NCBI GenBank assembly: GCA_958453305.1
Contig: CAUDXH010000002.1
Coordinates: 1-64,000 of the forward strand
Direction: 5' to 3'
From: an uncultured Bacteroides sp.
GTDB taxonomy: Bacteria > Bacteroidota > Bacteroidia > Bacteroidales > Bacteroidaceae
DNA length: 64,000 nucleotides
Part shown: in pieces, positions 8,563 to 16,762 of the stretch
Numbering within the stretch: the first letter of the stretch is position 1
Layout: the number at the start of each line of letters is the position of its first letter
Made by a program: the position numbers and the translations under genes
Notes under the pieces: model-generated
The model's database searches: none
What the model was told of the DNA's origin: nothing
Seen by the model: the letters and a program-made list of their open reading frames with translations, nothing else

Positions 8563-8639
8563 CAAAAGTAGATGGTTCTTATAATACTTGAAGTTTAAAA
8601 ATAGGCAGAAAAGGTAGGAATTTAGTCAAAAAGGGATAT
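8563..8639 (-). promoter_or_regulatory. Promoter and putative HTCS operator of kdgK-eda
   Basis: TACTTTTG (complement of 8563-8570) is a -7 box about 77 nt before kdgK. The element at 8602-8639 repeats the one at 6462-6499 with the same 31-nt spacing to the -7 box. There is no TTTG -33 box at the expected place. Confidence 0.62.
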
Positions 8640-8937
8640 AAGGCTTGGTTTGTTGACGTTATATCGGTTTGATGTTTGTGTGTGAGTTAATTTGTTTATA
8701 ATTAGGGATGTATCTGTGGGCTGTATCTTTCTGTGGTTATATATAAAAAGATTATACTGTTTGGAATATATGCAGGAATTCGTTTTTTAGCTGCCCTATC
8801 TGTTCATAAAGAGGGGGGCTGAAACGGAGGATAACTGGTTATGGATTTTATTTGAATGGAATCAAGCTAACGTTGGGGTTGTTGACCATTTTATTTTTTT
8901 TGCCTGCTGAAACGCAAATTATATTCGATTAAAATTG

Positions 8938-8945
8938 TAACTTTG
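8938..8945 (+). promoter_or_regulatory. -7 box of ABC-F gene
   Basis: TAACTTTG matches TAnnTTTG exactly, 28 nt before the ATG. A TTTG at the usual -33 spacing is absent. Confidence 0.5.
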
Positions 8946-8973
8946 CCGACACTTTGTAAAGAGAATACGTTGC

Positions 8974-10914
8974 ATGATATCAATTGAAGGACTGAAGGTT
9001 GAATTTGGAGCTACACCTCTTTTTGAGGATGTATCGTTTGTTATAAATAAGAAAGACCGCATTGCGTTAGTGGGGAAAAATGGTGCAGGAAAATCAACCA
9101 TGTTGAAAATTCTTGCCGGATTACAGTCGCCTACCGAAGGACTTGTTGCAGTTCAGCGCGGAGTAACCATAGGCTATCTGCCTCAGGTGATGATACTCAG
9201 TGATGAACGTACCGTAATGGCTGAGGCTGAAATGGCATTTGAACATATTTTTGAATTGCAAGACCGTCTGGCCAAGATGAATCAGGAACTTGCTGACCGG
9301 ACTGATTACGATTCAGATGAATACCATGCCTTGATAGAGCGCTTTACTCATGATAACGAACGCTACCTGATGATGGGGGGAACTAATTATAAGGCTGAAA
9401 TTGAGCGTACCTTGACCGGGCTGGGCTTCAGCAGGAGTGATTTTGACCGTCCTACTTCAGAGTTTAGCGGAGGCTGGCGGATGCGTATTGAGCTGGCAAA
9501 GCTTTTGTTGCGGCGTCCGGATGTGCTGTTGCTCGATGAGCCTACCAATCATTTGGATATTGAAAGTATCCAGTGGCTGGAAAACTTTCTGAAAGTAAGT
9601 TCCGGTGCAGTGGTACTGGTAAGCCATGACCGTGCCTTTATTAATAATGTAACGAATCGTACGATCGAAATATCCTGTGGACGTATTTATGATTATAAAG
9701 TAGCTTATGATGAGTTTGTTGTTCTTCGAAAAGAACGTCGGGAGCAGCAACTGCGCGCCTATGAGAATCAGCAGAAAGAAATAAAAGATACTGAAGACTT
9801 CATCGAGCGTTTCCGGTATAAGGCAACGAAAGCCGTACAGGTACAGAGCCGTATCAAGCAGTTGGAAAAAATCGTTCCGATTGTAATTGATGAAGAAGAT
9901 AACTCGACTTTGCGCTTGAAATTTCCGCCTGCCCTTCGTTCGGGAAACTATCCGGTTATTTGTGAGAACGTAAAGAAAGCTTATGGCAATCATGTGGTTT
10001 TCCACGATGTAACACTGACCATCAACCGAGGTGAGAAGGTAGCTTTTGTGGGAAAAAACGGAGAAGGTAAGTCTACTTTGGTAAAATGTATCATGGATGA
10101 AATTCCTTATGAAGGAAAGCTGACTATCGGCCATAACGTGCAGATTGGTTATTTTGCACAAAATCAGGCGCAGCTCTTGGATGAAAATCAAACCGTTTTT
10201 GATACCATCGACCGGGTGGCACAAGGGGATATACGACTGAAGATACGTGATATTTTGGGAGCCTTTATGTTTGGAGGAGAAGCTTCCGATAAAAAGGTAA
10301 AAGTATTGTCGGGAGGCGAGCGGAGCCGTTTGGCCATGATTAAACTTTTGCTGGAGCCAGTGAACTTTCTGATTCTTGACGAGCCTACCAATCACTTGGA
10401 TATGCGCTCAAAGGATGTGCTGAAGGAGGCTATCCGTGACTTCGACGGTACTGTGATTGTGGTATCTCATGACCGTGAGTTTTTAGATGGATTAGTTACC
10501 AAGGTATATGAATTTGGCGGAGGTGTGGTAAAAGAACATCTGGGAGGTATTTATGATTTCTTGCAGAAAAAGAAAATGGAAAGTTTGAATGAATTGCAGC
10601 TGTCCCAGTCGCCTGCTTCTGCTTCAGATAAAAAAGAAACTTCCTCGGAAGCCAGTGAGAATAAACTTTCTTATGAAGCTCAAAAAGAGTTGAGCAAAAA
10701 AATACGCAAGTTGGAAAAGCAAGTTGCCGAATGCGAAGCAACCATTGAAAAACTGGAAGCCCAGATTGCAGAGGTGGAAGAGCGGATGGCTACTCCGGAA
10801 GGAGCGTCTGATATGAGTTTATATGCTGAACATCAGCAGCTGAAAAAACAGCTGTCGGAAGCCGAAGATGCATGGGAAACCGTTTCGTTGGAGCTGGAGG
10901 ACATGACTTCGTGA
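8974..10914 (+). CDS. ABC-F family ATPase (Uup/EttA type)
   Basis: A 646-residue soluble protein with two ATP-binding cassettes and no membrane segment. Cassette 1 has Walker A GKNGAGKST (34-42), signature SGGWRMR and Walker B LLLDEPTNHLD; cassette 2 has GKNGEGKST (about 359-367), SGGERSR and ILDEPTNHLD. The charged linker (about 245-310) is the ABC-F tRNA-interaction motif region, and the last ~90 residues form a coiled coil as in Uup. ABC-F proteins act on the ribosome as translation or antibiotic-protection factors. Sequence alone does not show drug resistance; the housekeeping context and long C-terminal coil suggest a general translation factor. Confidence 0.9.
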   Translation: MISIEGLKVEFGATPLFEDVSFVINKKDRIALVGKNGAGKSTMLKILAGLQSPTEGLVAVQRGVTIGYLPQVMILSDERTVMAEAEMAFEHIFELQDRLAKMNQELADRTDYDSDEYHALIERFTHDNERYLMMGGTNYKAEIERTLTGLGFSRSDFDRPTSEFSGGWRMRIELAKLLLRRPDVLLLDEPTNHLDIESIQWLENFLKVSSGAVVLVSHDRAFINNVTNRTIEISCGRIYDYKVAYDEFVVLRKERREQQLRAYENQQKEIKDTEDFIERFRYKATKAVQVQSRIKQLEKIVPIVIDEEDNSTLRLKFPPALRSGNYPVICENVKKAYGNHVVFHDVTLTINRGEKVAFVGKNGEGKSTLVKCIMDEIPYEGKLTIGHNVQIGYFAQNQAQLLDENQTVFDTIDRVAQGDIRLKIRDILGAFMFGGEASDKKVKVLSGGERSRLAMIKLLLEPVNFLILDEPTNHLDMRSKDVLKEAIRDFDGTVIVVSHDREFLDGLVTKVYEFGGGVVKEHLGGIYDFLQKKKMESLNELQLSQSPASASDKKETSSEASENKLSYEAQKELSKKIRKLEKQVAECEATIEKLEAQIAEVEERMATPEGASDMSLYAEHQQLKKQLSEAEDAWETVSLELEDMTS

Positions 10915-10942
10915 TTTTAGGATAAAAAGACCGGTCCAATAG

Positions 10943-11158
10943 CAAGATGAAGAACAATGCAACTTCATAGCCGACAGGTTAAAAGAAGAAGGCTTGTATA
11001 TTTGCTTAAAACCCGAAAACAAGAACATAAACTTTATCGGTGGAGCAATTAAAGAATCCATGAGTTCAAAAAAACCCAGAAGCTCAAAACGAAATAACTT
11101 GCAAACTCAAGAACTTGCAAACTCAAGAACTTGCAAACTCAAGAACTTAAAAACTTAA
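10943..11158 (+). pseudogene. Start-less open frame, possible gene remnant
   Basis: A frame between a TAG (10940-10942) and a TAA (11156-11158) stays open for 71 codons. Its first half reads like real protein (FIADRLKEEGLYICLKPEN) and its second half translates the 16-bp tandem repeats. The only in-frame ATG is near 11060, past the protein-like part. I do not recognise the family; it could be a decayed gene or chance. Confidence 0.2.
11096..11149 (+). repeat. Three tandem 16-bp repeats upstream of M13 peptidase
   Basis: The unit AACTTGCAAACTCAAG occurs at 11096-11111, 11112-11127 and 11128-11143, identical each time, and starts a fourth copy that drifts into AACTTAAAAACTTAAAA. It ends about 15-25 nt before the start codon at 11172. 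Related AACTT-rich leaders occur at 48972-48993 and 58506-58527. Confidence 0.85.
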
Positions 11159-11171
11159 AATATAAAATCAA

Positions 11172-13208
11172 ATGAAGAAAAAAAATTATCTGGTCTTTGC
11201 TGCAATGACATTCGCTGCATTGACCGCTTGTACCAGTCAGAAGGGAGCAAAAGAAACTTCCGGCATCGACCTTGCCAATATGGATACAACTGTTTCGGCA
11301 GGTCAGGACTTTTTCCGTTATGCTTGTGGAGGATGGAATGATGCACATCCGTTGACTGCCGAATACTCTCGCTTCGGTACCTTTGAACTGTTATATGAAA
11401 ACAGCCAGAAGCAATTACGCGAACTGATTGAGGGATTGGCTGCCAAGCAAAGTGAAGCCGGTACACCGGGACAGAAAATCGGTGATTTGTATAACCTTGC
11501 CATGGACAGTGTGACATTAAACAAACAAGGCGTTGAACCGATAAAGCCTGCTTTAGACAAGATTGCTGCCTTGAAAGATAAAAGCCAGATTATCCCGACA
11601 GTTACCGAACTGCTATACAATGGAATCGGTACTTACTTTTCCAGCTATGTATATGCCGATCCGAAAAACAGTTCACTGAACATCTTCCAGATGCGGCAGG
11701 GAGGTATCAACTTAGGAGAGCGTGAATATTATCTTGACAATGACAGCGTAACTGCCAATATCCGGGAGCAATATAAACTTTATATTGCTAAGCTCTTTGT
11801 CCTTGCCGGATATAGTGAGGCGGAAGCTGCTCAGAAAACAGCTGATGTGATGAAGATTGAAACAGCTATTGCGAAAGCTTCTTTATCGGCTGTAGAGCTC
11901 CGTAATCCGGAAGCTAACTACCATAAAATGTCGTATGATGAACTGAAGAAAACAATTTCCGGAATCGACTGGGATGCTTATTTGAAAGGATTGAATATTG
12001 AAGCTCCTGCCGAACTGAATGTAGAACAGATTGAGCCGATTAAAGCAGTTGCTAATCTGATTCAGACTTTGCCGCTTTCTGCGCATATCGCTTATATGCA
12101 ATATAATGTGATTGATGCTGCTGCTTCTTATTTGAGCGATGACTTTATTGCTGCACGCTTTGACTTCTACGGTAAGGTGTTGTCGGGCCGCGGTGAAAAC
12201 AAGCCTCGCTGGAAGCGCGCCGTTGGCAGCGTAGATGGTATGCTGGGTGAACTGGTGGGTCAGATGTATGTGGAAAAATATTTCCCGGCAGCTGCAAAGG
12301 AACGTATGGTGAAGCTGGTGAAGAACCTGCAGATTGCATTGGGTGAACGCATCGATGTACAAGAATGGATGAGTGACAGTACAAAAGCTGTAGCTCACGA
12401 AAAACTGGATGCTTTCCATGTAAAGGTGGGTTATCCGGACAAATGGAAAGATTATTCCGACCTTCATGTAGAAAAAGATTCTTATTGGGCTAATGTTTGC
12501 AGAGTGGCAGCATGGAATTTGAAAGATATGTATAGCCGTCTGGGTAAACCGGTTGACTCGGAAGAATGGCTGATGACACCGCAGACTGTAAACGCTTATT
12601 ATAATCCTTCAACCAATGAAATCTGTTTTCCGGCAGCTATTCTGCAGCCTCCTTTCTTTAATATGGAAGCCGATGATGCAGCTAACTATGGAGCAATCGG
12701 TGTGGTTATCGGTCATGAAATGACTCATGGGTTTGATGATCAGGGACGTCAGTTTGACAAAAACGGAAACCTGAAAGACTGGTGGGCAGCAGGTGATGCC
12801 GACCGCTTTAAGGCACGTGCACAGGTGATGGTAGACTTCTTCAATAAAATAGAAGTGCTTCCGGGACTGTTTGCTAACGGAGAACTGACTTTGGGTGAAA
12901 ACCTTGCCGACCACGGAGGTTTGAAAGTGGCTTTCCTTGCTTTCCAAAATGCAACGAAAGATGCTCCGCTGGGAGTGGTAGATGGATTTACTCCCGAACA
13001 GCGTTTCTTCCTTGCATATGCTACCTTGTGGGCAGGAAATATCCGTGATGAGCAAATCCGTCTTTATACCAAATCAGACCCTCACTCATTGGGTAAATGG
13101 CGTGTAAACGGAGCTTTGCCTCACATTCAGGCTTGGTATGATGCATTTGGTATTACACCCGATGATTCAATGTATATCGCACCTGAGAAACGTGTCAACG
13201 TGTGGTAA
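11172..13208 (+). CDS. pepO: M13 family zinc metallopeptidase (PepO/neprilysin-like) lipoprotein
   Basis: A 678-residue endopeptidase with a lipoprotein signal (lipobox LTAC, about residues 17-20), so probably held in a membrane facing the periplasm or cell surface. The zinc motif HEMTH gives ligands H515 and H519 with catalytic E516; the third ligand E576 lies in the GENLADHGG motif. A DFFRYACGGW segment near the N-terminus and the C-terminal VNVW end are typical of M13. Family length is normal. M13 enzymes cut short peptides. The gene stands alone after an ABC-F gene, with tandem repeats in its leader. Confidence 0.92.
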   Translation: MKKKNYLVFAAMTFAALTACTSQKGAKETSGIDLANMDTTVSAGQDFFRYACGGWNDAHPLTAEYSRFGTFELLYENSQKQLRELIEGLAAKQSEAGTPGQKIGDLYNLAMDSVTLNKQGVEPIKPALDKIAALKDKSQIIPTVTELLYNGIGTYFSSYVYADPKNSSLNIFQMRQGGINLGEREYYLDNDSVTANIREQYKLYIAKLFVLAGYSEAEAAQKTADVMKIETAIAKASLSAVELRNPEANYHKMSYDELKKTISGIDWDAYLKGLNIEAPAELNVEQIEPIKAVANLIQTLPLSAHIAYMQYNVIDAAASYLSDDFIAARFDFYGKVLSGRGENKPRWKRAVGSVDGMLGELVGQMYVEKYFPAAAKERMVKLVKNLQIALGERIDVQEWMSDSTKAVAHEKLDAFHVKVGYPDKWKDYSDLHVEKDSYWANVCRVAAWNLKDMYSRLGKPVDSEEWLMTPQTVNAYYNPSTNEICFPAAILQPPFFNMEADDAANYGAIGVVIGHEMTHGFDDQGRQFDKNGNLKDWWAAGDADRFKARAQVMVDFFNKIEVLPGLFANGELTLGENLADHGGLKVAFLAFQNATKDAPLGVVDGFTPEQRFFLAYATLWAGNIRDEQIRLYTKSDPHSLGKWRVNGALPHIQAWYDAFGITPDDSMYIAPEKRVNVW

Positions 13209-13276
13209 GGTGTATGAAATAGCATGTTGCTTCACGGGCAGATAAATGTAAATCTGTGTGTGTAGAAACTTAACAG

Positions 13277-13375
13277 TCGCACTGTGATTTCTGTAAATCA
13301 CAGTGCGATTTGTGTAAACCACGGTGTGAATTGTACAAACCACAGTGTGACCTGTACAAATCACACCGTGGTTTT
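13277..13375. repeat. 21-bp tandem repeats forming nested palindromes
   Basis: Three diverged 21-bp units (13296-13316, 13317-13337, 13338-13358; consensus about AAyCACrGTGyGAnyTGTryA) plus half units at each side. They also fold: a perfect 13-bp hairpin (13277-13289 / 13296-13308, loop CTGTA) and a 22-bp stem with one mismatch (13316-13337 / 13353-13374). The array lies between the M13 peptidase and fabI, about 190 nt before the fabI -7 box. Confidence 0.8.
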
Positions 13376-13564
13376 GAGTTTCTGTCTGCTTGTCTTTAAT
13401 ACGGTTCCAGTATCAGTCAGGATTTATTAAAAGAGGGCTTCTCTTTTCGTAAATCTCTTTGCATAAACAAAGTTTTACCTGTTATTTGCTCTGTATAAGC
13501 CTGTATTCTTATGTGTAGAGTAAAGATTAACGATAAAAACAGTAAAAATATATAAATAAGTTCG

Positions 13565-13572
13565 TATCTTTG
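13565..13572 (+). promoter_or_regulatory. -7 box of fabI operon
   Basis: TATCTTTG matches TAnnTTTG, 26 nt before the fabI ATG. No TTTG -33 box is seen. Confidence 0.5.
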
Positions 13573-13598
13573 CTGCCGAATTTATAATAAGAAAAGGT

Positions 13599-14456
13599 AT
13601 GAGTTATAATTTACTGAAAGGAAAAAGAGGTATCATCTTCGGTGCTTTGAATGAACAGTCTATTGCTTGGAAAGTAGCAGAAAAAGCTGTTGAAGAAGGT
13701 GCTGTCATTACTTTGTCGAATACTCCTGTTGCAGTGCGTATGGGTGAAGTTTCAGCATTGGCTGAAAAACTGAACTGTGAAGTAATTCCGGCAGACGCAA
13801 CGAATGTTGAAGACTTGGAAAACGTATTCAAACGTTCTATGGAAGTATTGGGTGGTAAGATAGACTTCGTTTTACATTCAATCGGTATGTCGCCTAACGT
13901 TCGTAAAAAACGCACTTACGATGACCTTGATTATGATATGCTGAATAAAACATTGGATATTTCGGCTGTATCTTTCCACAAGATGATTCAGGCTGCTAAA
14001 AAGTTGGATGCCATCAATGAATACGGTTCTATCTTGGCATTGAGCTACGTGGCTGCACAGCGTACATTCTATGGTTATAACGATATGGCAGATGCAAAGG
14101 CTCTGTTGGAATCAATTGCCCGCAGCTTCGGTTATATTTACGGACGTGAGCATCATGTACGTATCAATACCATTTCACAGTCACCTACAATGACTACAGC
14201 CGGATCGGGCGTGAAAGGTATGGATAAATTATTCGATTTTGCCAACCGTATGTCTCCGTTGGGCAATGCTTCGGCTGATGAATGTGCAGATTACTGTATT
14301 GTGATGTTCTCCGATCTTACCCGTAAAGTTACCATGCAGAACTTGTTCCACGACGGTGGTTTCTCAAGCGTAGGTATGAGTCTCCGTGCGATGGCTACTT
14401 ATGAAAAAGGATTAGACGAATATAAAGACGAAAACGGTCATATTATCTACGGATAA
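13599..14456 (+). CDS. fabI: Enoyl-[acyl-carrier-protein] reductase (NADH)
   Basis: A 285-residue short-chain dehydrogenase-type enzyme that carries out the last step of fatty-acid elongation, reducing trans-2-enoyl-ACP. The nucleotide-binding start IIFGALNEQSIAW matches the FabI G-x5-S-x-A pattern, and the active-site motif aligns with E. coli Tyr146/Tyr156/Lys163 as Y150, Y160 and K167. Length is slightly above E. coli FabI (262). It is followed after 14 nt by a GldB-like gene and then an RsmI-like gene, probably one transcript. Confidence 0.95.
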   Translation: MSYNLLKGKRGIIFGALNEQSIAWKVAEKAVEEGAVITLSNTPVAVRMGEVSALAEKLNCEVIPADATNVEDLENVFKRSMEVLGGKIDFVLHSIGMSPNVRKKRTYDDLDYDMLNKTLDISAVSFHKMIQAAKKLDAINEYGSILALSYVAAQRTFYGYNDMADAKALLESIARSFGYIYGREHHVRINTISQSPTMTTAGSGVKGMDKLFDFANRMSPLGNASADECADYCIVMFSDLTRKVTMQNLFHDGGFSSVGMSLRAMATYEKGLDEYKDENGHIIYG

Positions 14457-14470
14457 TATAAATCTTCCGT

Positions 14471-15469
14471 ATGCAGCGGTTTATATTCATTATAATAAGT
14501 TTAATCGTCTTTTCTGCCTGTCTTCATGATGGGCAGAAAGACGGTTTTTCTGTTTATAATGGTGTGAAAGTGCTCCGTTATGACCGCTTGCAATATGAAT
14601 CGGTGGCTTTAAACAGTGTGTTGGCACTTCAGAAAATGACAACAGAAAGTCCGCGTGCTACCAAACTTCTGATAGAAGATGTACTGGCACTTGGTTCGGT
14701 AAGTGAACCGAATATCTACGAGCGTTTATGCGCGTATTATACCGACTCAGTCTTGTTGAAAATTATGGAAGATGCGGAAGTTATGTTTAAAGATATGACA
14801 CCGGTTGAAAAAGAACTTTCCGATGGATTTGGAGTCTTAAAGAAAGAAATTCCCTCTCTGGTGATTCCGTGTATTTATTCTCAGTTTTCAGCCTTAAACC
14901 AATCGGCTGTGGTGGGAGACAGCTTGTTGGCTTTCAGTCTGGATAAATATATGGGGGCTGATTATCCGATTTACAAGCGTTATTATTATGACTACCAGCG
15001 CCGCTATATGACTCCGGAGCGCATTGTACCAGACTGTCTTACTTTTTATCTGTGCGCGCAGTATCCTTTCTTATGGGAGGAAGGACATCGTACTTTATTT
15101 GATATTATGCTCTATCGGGGTAAGATGGCATGGGCTGTAGAATATATTTTAAATGGAAACGTTTCCGGAAGTAAATCATTGGGATATACCAAAGAAGAAA
15201 TACGCTGGTGTAAGAAGTATGAAGCGCAGATGTGGGAAAAGATGGCTGACCAGCATTTGCTTGAAAGTACAGATCCGATGCTGATTCGTGCTTATACCCG
15301 CCCTGACCCTTGCATGGTGGTGAATGGAGAAAAGATTCCTTCGCTGATAGGTGTATGGCTGGGGATGAGGCTGATTGACAAATACATGAATGACCATAAA
15401 GACGTAACGTTGAAAGAACTGCTTGAGCGTACTGATTTCAGCGGGTTGTTAGAAGATATAAAAGGTTGA
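14471..15469 (+). CDS. GldB-like lipoprotein
   Basis: A 332-residue lipoprotein (lipobox FSAC, Cys17). The body has features of the gliding-motility GldB family: the SLDKYMGADYPIYKRY segment (about 156-172), repeated Tyr/Trp-rich helices and a C-terminal IGVWLGMRLIDKYM stretch. GldB is needed for gliding in Flavobacteria, but gut Bacteroidales do not glide, so homologues here must do something else in the envelope; the role is unknown. It sits between fabI and an RsmI-like gene with 14-nt and 1-nt gaps. Confidence 0.65.
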   Translation: MQRFIFIIISLIVFSACLHDGQKDGFSVYNGVKVLRYDRLQYESVALNSVLALQKMTTESPRATKLLIEDVLALGSVSEPNIYERLCAYYTDSVLLKIMEDAEVMFKDMTPVEKELSDGFGVLKKEIPSLVIPCIYSQFSALNQSAVVGDSLLAFSLDKYMGADYPIYKRYYYDYQRRYMTPERIVPDCLTFYLCAQYPFLWEEGHRTLFDIMLYRGKMAWAVEYILNGNVSGSKSLGYTKEEIRWCKKYEAQMWEKMADQHLLESTDPMLIRAYTRPDPCMVVNGEKIPSLIGVWLGMRLIDKYMNDHKDVTLKELLERTDFSGLLEDIKG

Positions 15470-15470
15470 T

Positions 15471-16178
15471 ATGATAGAGAAAGCTTTATACTTATTGCCC
15501 GTAACTTTGGGCGACACATCGGTTGAAAAAGTACTGCCGGCTTATAATAAGGAGATTATTGTTGAAATCAAACACTTTATTGTGGAGGATGTGCGTTCGG
15601 CGCGTCGATTCCTGAAGAAAGTAGAGTCACAGATAAATATAGATGAACTTACTTTTTATCCGCTCAATAAGCATACTTCTCCTGAAGCAATATCCGGTTA
15701 TTTGAAACCGTTGATGGAGGGATTCCCGATGGGAGTCATTTCTGAAGCGGGTTGCCCTGCTGTGGCAGATCCGGGAGCAGATGTAGTGGCCATTGCGCAG
15801 CGGAAAGGTCTTAAAGTAGTTCCGCTGGTTGGTCCTTCTTCTATTATCTTGTCGGTAATGGGGTCTGGATTTAACGGACAGAGCTTTGCTTTTCATGGTT
15901 ATCTGCCTATAGAGCCGGGTGAGCGTACGAAGCGTCTGAAAGAACTGGAAGCCCGTATTTATGCCGAACATCAGACCCAACTTTTCATTGAAACGCCTTA
16001 TCGGAACAATAAGATGATGGAGGAAATTCTGAAGACCTGCCGTCCGCAGACCAAACTTTGTATTGCTGCCAACATTACGTGTGAGGGAGAGTATATCCGT
16101 ACCAAGACGGTTAAAGAGTGGAAAGGAAACTTGCCCGACTTGAACAAGATTCCTTGCATCTTCCTTCTGTATAAATGA
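15471..16178 (+). CDS. Tetrapyrrole-methylase-fold SAM methyltransferase, RsmI-like
   Basis: A 235-residue protein with the RsmI pattern: a SEAGCPAVADPGADVV motif (about 90-106, matching the usual sDAGtPgisDPG), then VPLVGPSSI and FHGYLP. RsmI methylates the 2'-OH of 16S rRNA C1402. This protein is about 45 residues shorter than standard RsmI and its N-terminus is diverged, so it may be a second paralogue with another target. It starts 1 nt after the GldB-like stop. Confidence 0.75.
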   Translation: MIEKALYLLPVTLGDTSVEKVLPAYNKEIIVEIKHFIVEDVRSARRFLKKVESQINIDELTFYPLNKHTSPEAISGYLKPLMEGFPMGVISEAGCPAVADPGADVVAIAQRKGLKVVPLVGPSSIILSVMGSGFNGQSFAFHGYLPIEPGERTKRLKELEARIYAEHQTQLFIETPYRNNKMMEEILKTCRPQTKLCIAANITCEGEYIRTKTVKEWKGNLPDLNKIPCIFLLYK

Positions 16179-16265
16179 TGGAATAGCTAATTAGCTGAAT
16201 TTTTGGTTTATTTAGCTTGCAGATAGCTAAGGCGCTGTTTCCTTTTGCAGCTATTCGCTGCCTGA

Positions 16266-16748
16266 TTAAAGAATCAGCTGGAAATCATAAATATCCAGCC
16301 ATTGCCCGAATTTTTTCCCCACTTCATTAAAGCGCGATACCTGGGTAAATCCTAACGATTCATGAAGACGTACGCTGGGAGCATTGGGGAAGGTAATACA
16401 GGCTATCAGTACGTGTAAACCCTGTTTCCGGCATGCGTCAATCAGAGTAGTGAGCAGCTTCTTCCCATACCCTTTATTTGTATAAGCCGGATGCAGGTAA
16501 ATTGTGACTTCTGCGGTATGCTCATAGGCCTTTTTCTCTTTCCAGCCATGGGCATAGCAATAGCCTATTAATTTTCCGCCTTCTTCCATGACCAGATAAG
16601 GGTAATCAGAATGGATGGCTTTCATCCGTCCGGTCATTTCTTTTTCCGTGACCGGTTCTGTCTCGAAAGTAATGCACGTATTTTCTATATAGTAGTTGTA
16701 AATAGCGGCAATATCTGTTATGTCTGTGGGGATAACCTTACGTATCAT
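16266..16748 (-). CDS. GNAT family N-acetyltransferase (Pat/MnaT-like)
   Basis: A 160-residue acetyltransferase. The start IRKVIPTDITDIAAIYNYYI, an FE(T/S) stretch and the acetyl-CoA motif HPAYTNKGYGKKLL (about 94-107, Q/RxxGxG/A form) match the phosphinothricin/methionine sulfoximine acetyltransferase subgroup (YncA/MnaT). The natural substrate is probably an amino-acid analogue, but this cannot be decided from sequence. It lies 14 nt downstream of the membrane protein gene on the same strand. Confidence 0.85.
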   Translation of the reverse strand: MIRKVIPTDITDIAAIYNYYIENTCITFETEPVTEKEMTGRMKAIHSDYPYLVMEEGGKLIGYCYAHGWKEKKAYEHTAEVTIYLHPAYTNKGYGKKLLTTLIDACRKQGLHVLIACITFPNAPSVRLHESLGFTQVSRFNEVGKKFGQWLDIYDFQLIL

Positions 16749-16762
16749 GACTTTATTCTGTT

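Larger units (their letters stand above)
8487..8973. other. Divergent intergenic region between kdgK and ABC-F genes
   Basis: Contains the kdgK control region (8563-8639) and a TAACTTTG -7 box at 8938-8945 for the ABC-F gene. The AT-rich stretch 8640-8930 shows no gene or clear repeat. Confidence 0.5.
13209..13598. other. Intergenic region between M13 peptidase and fabI
   Basis: Holds the palindromic repeat array (13277-13375) and the fabI -7 box (13565-13572). Nothing else was recognised; no small gene is supported. Confidence 0.6.

Noticed and set aside
9457..10395. 312-codon minus-strand frame inside the ABC-F gene
   Set aside because: It is the antisense shadow of a clear ABC ATPase and shows no protein family of its own.
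11096..11149. CRISPR or attachment site in 16-bp tandem repeats
   Set aside because: No spacers, no integrase gene and no tRNA; a simple tandem repeat explains it.
13277..13375. CRISPR-like repeat array before fabI
   Set aside because: Repeats are contiguous 21-bp units without spacers of regular length, and no cas genes are near.
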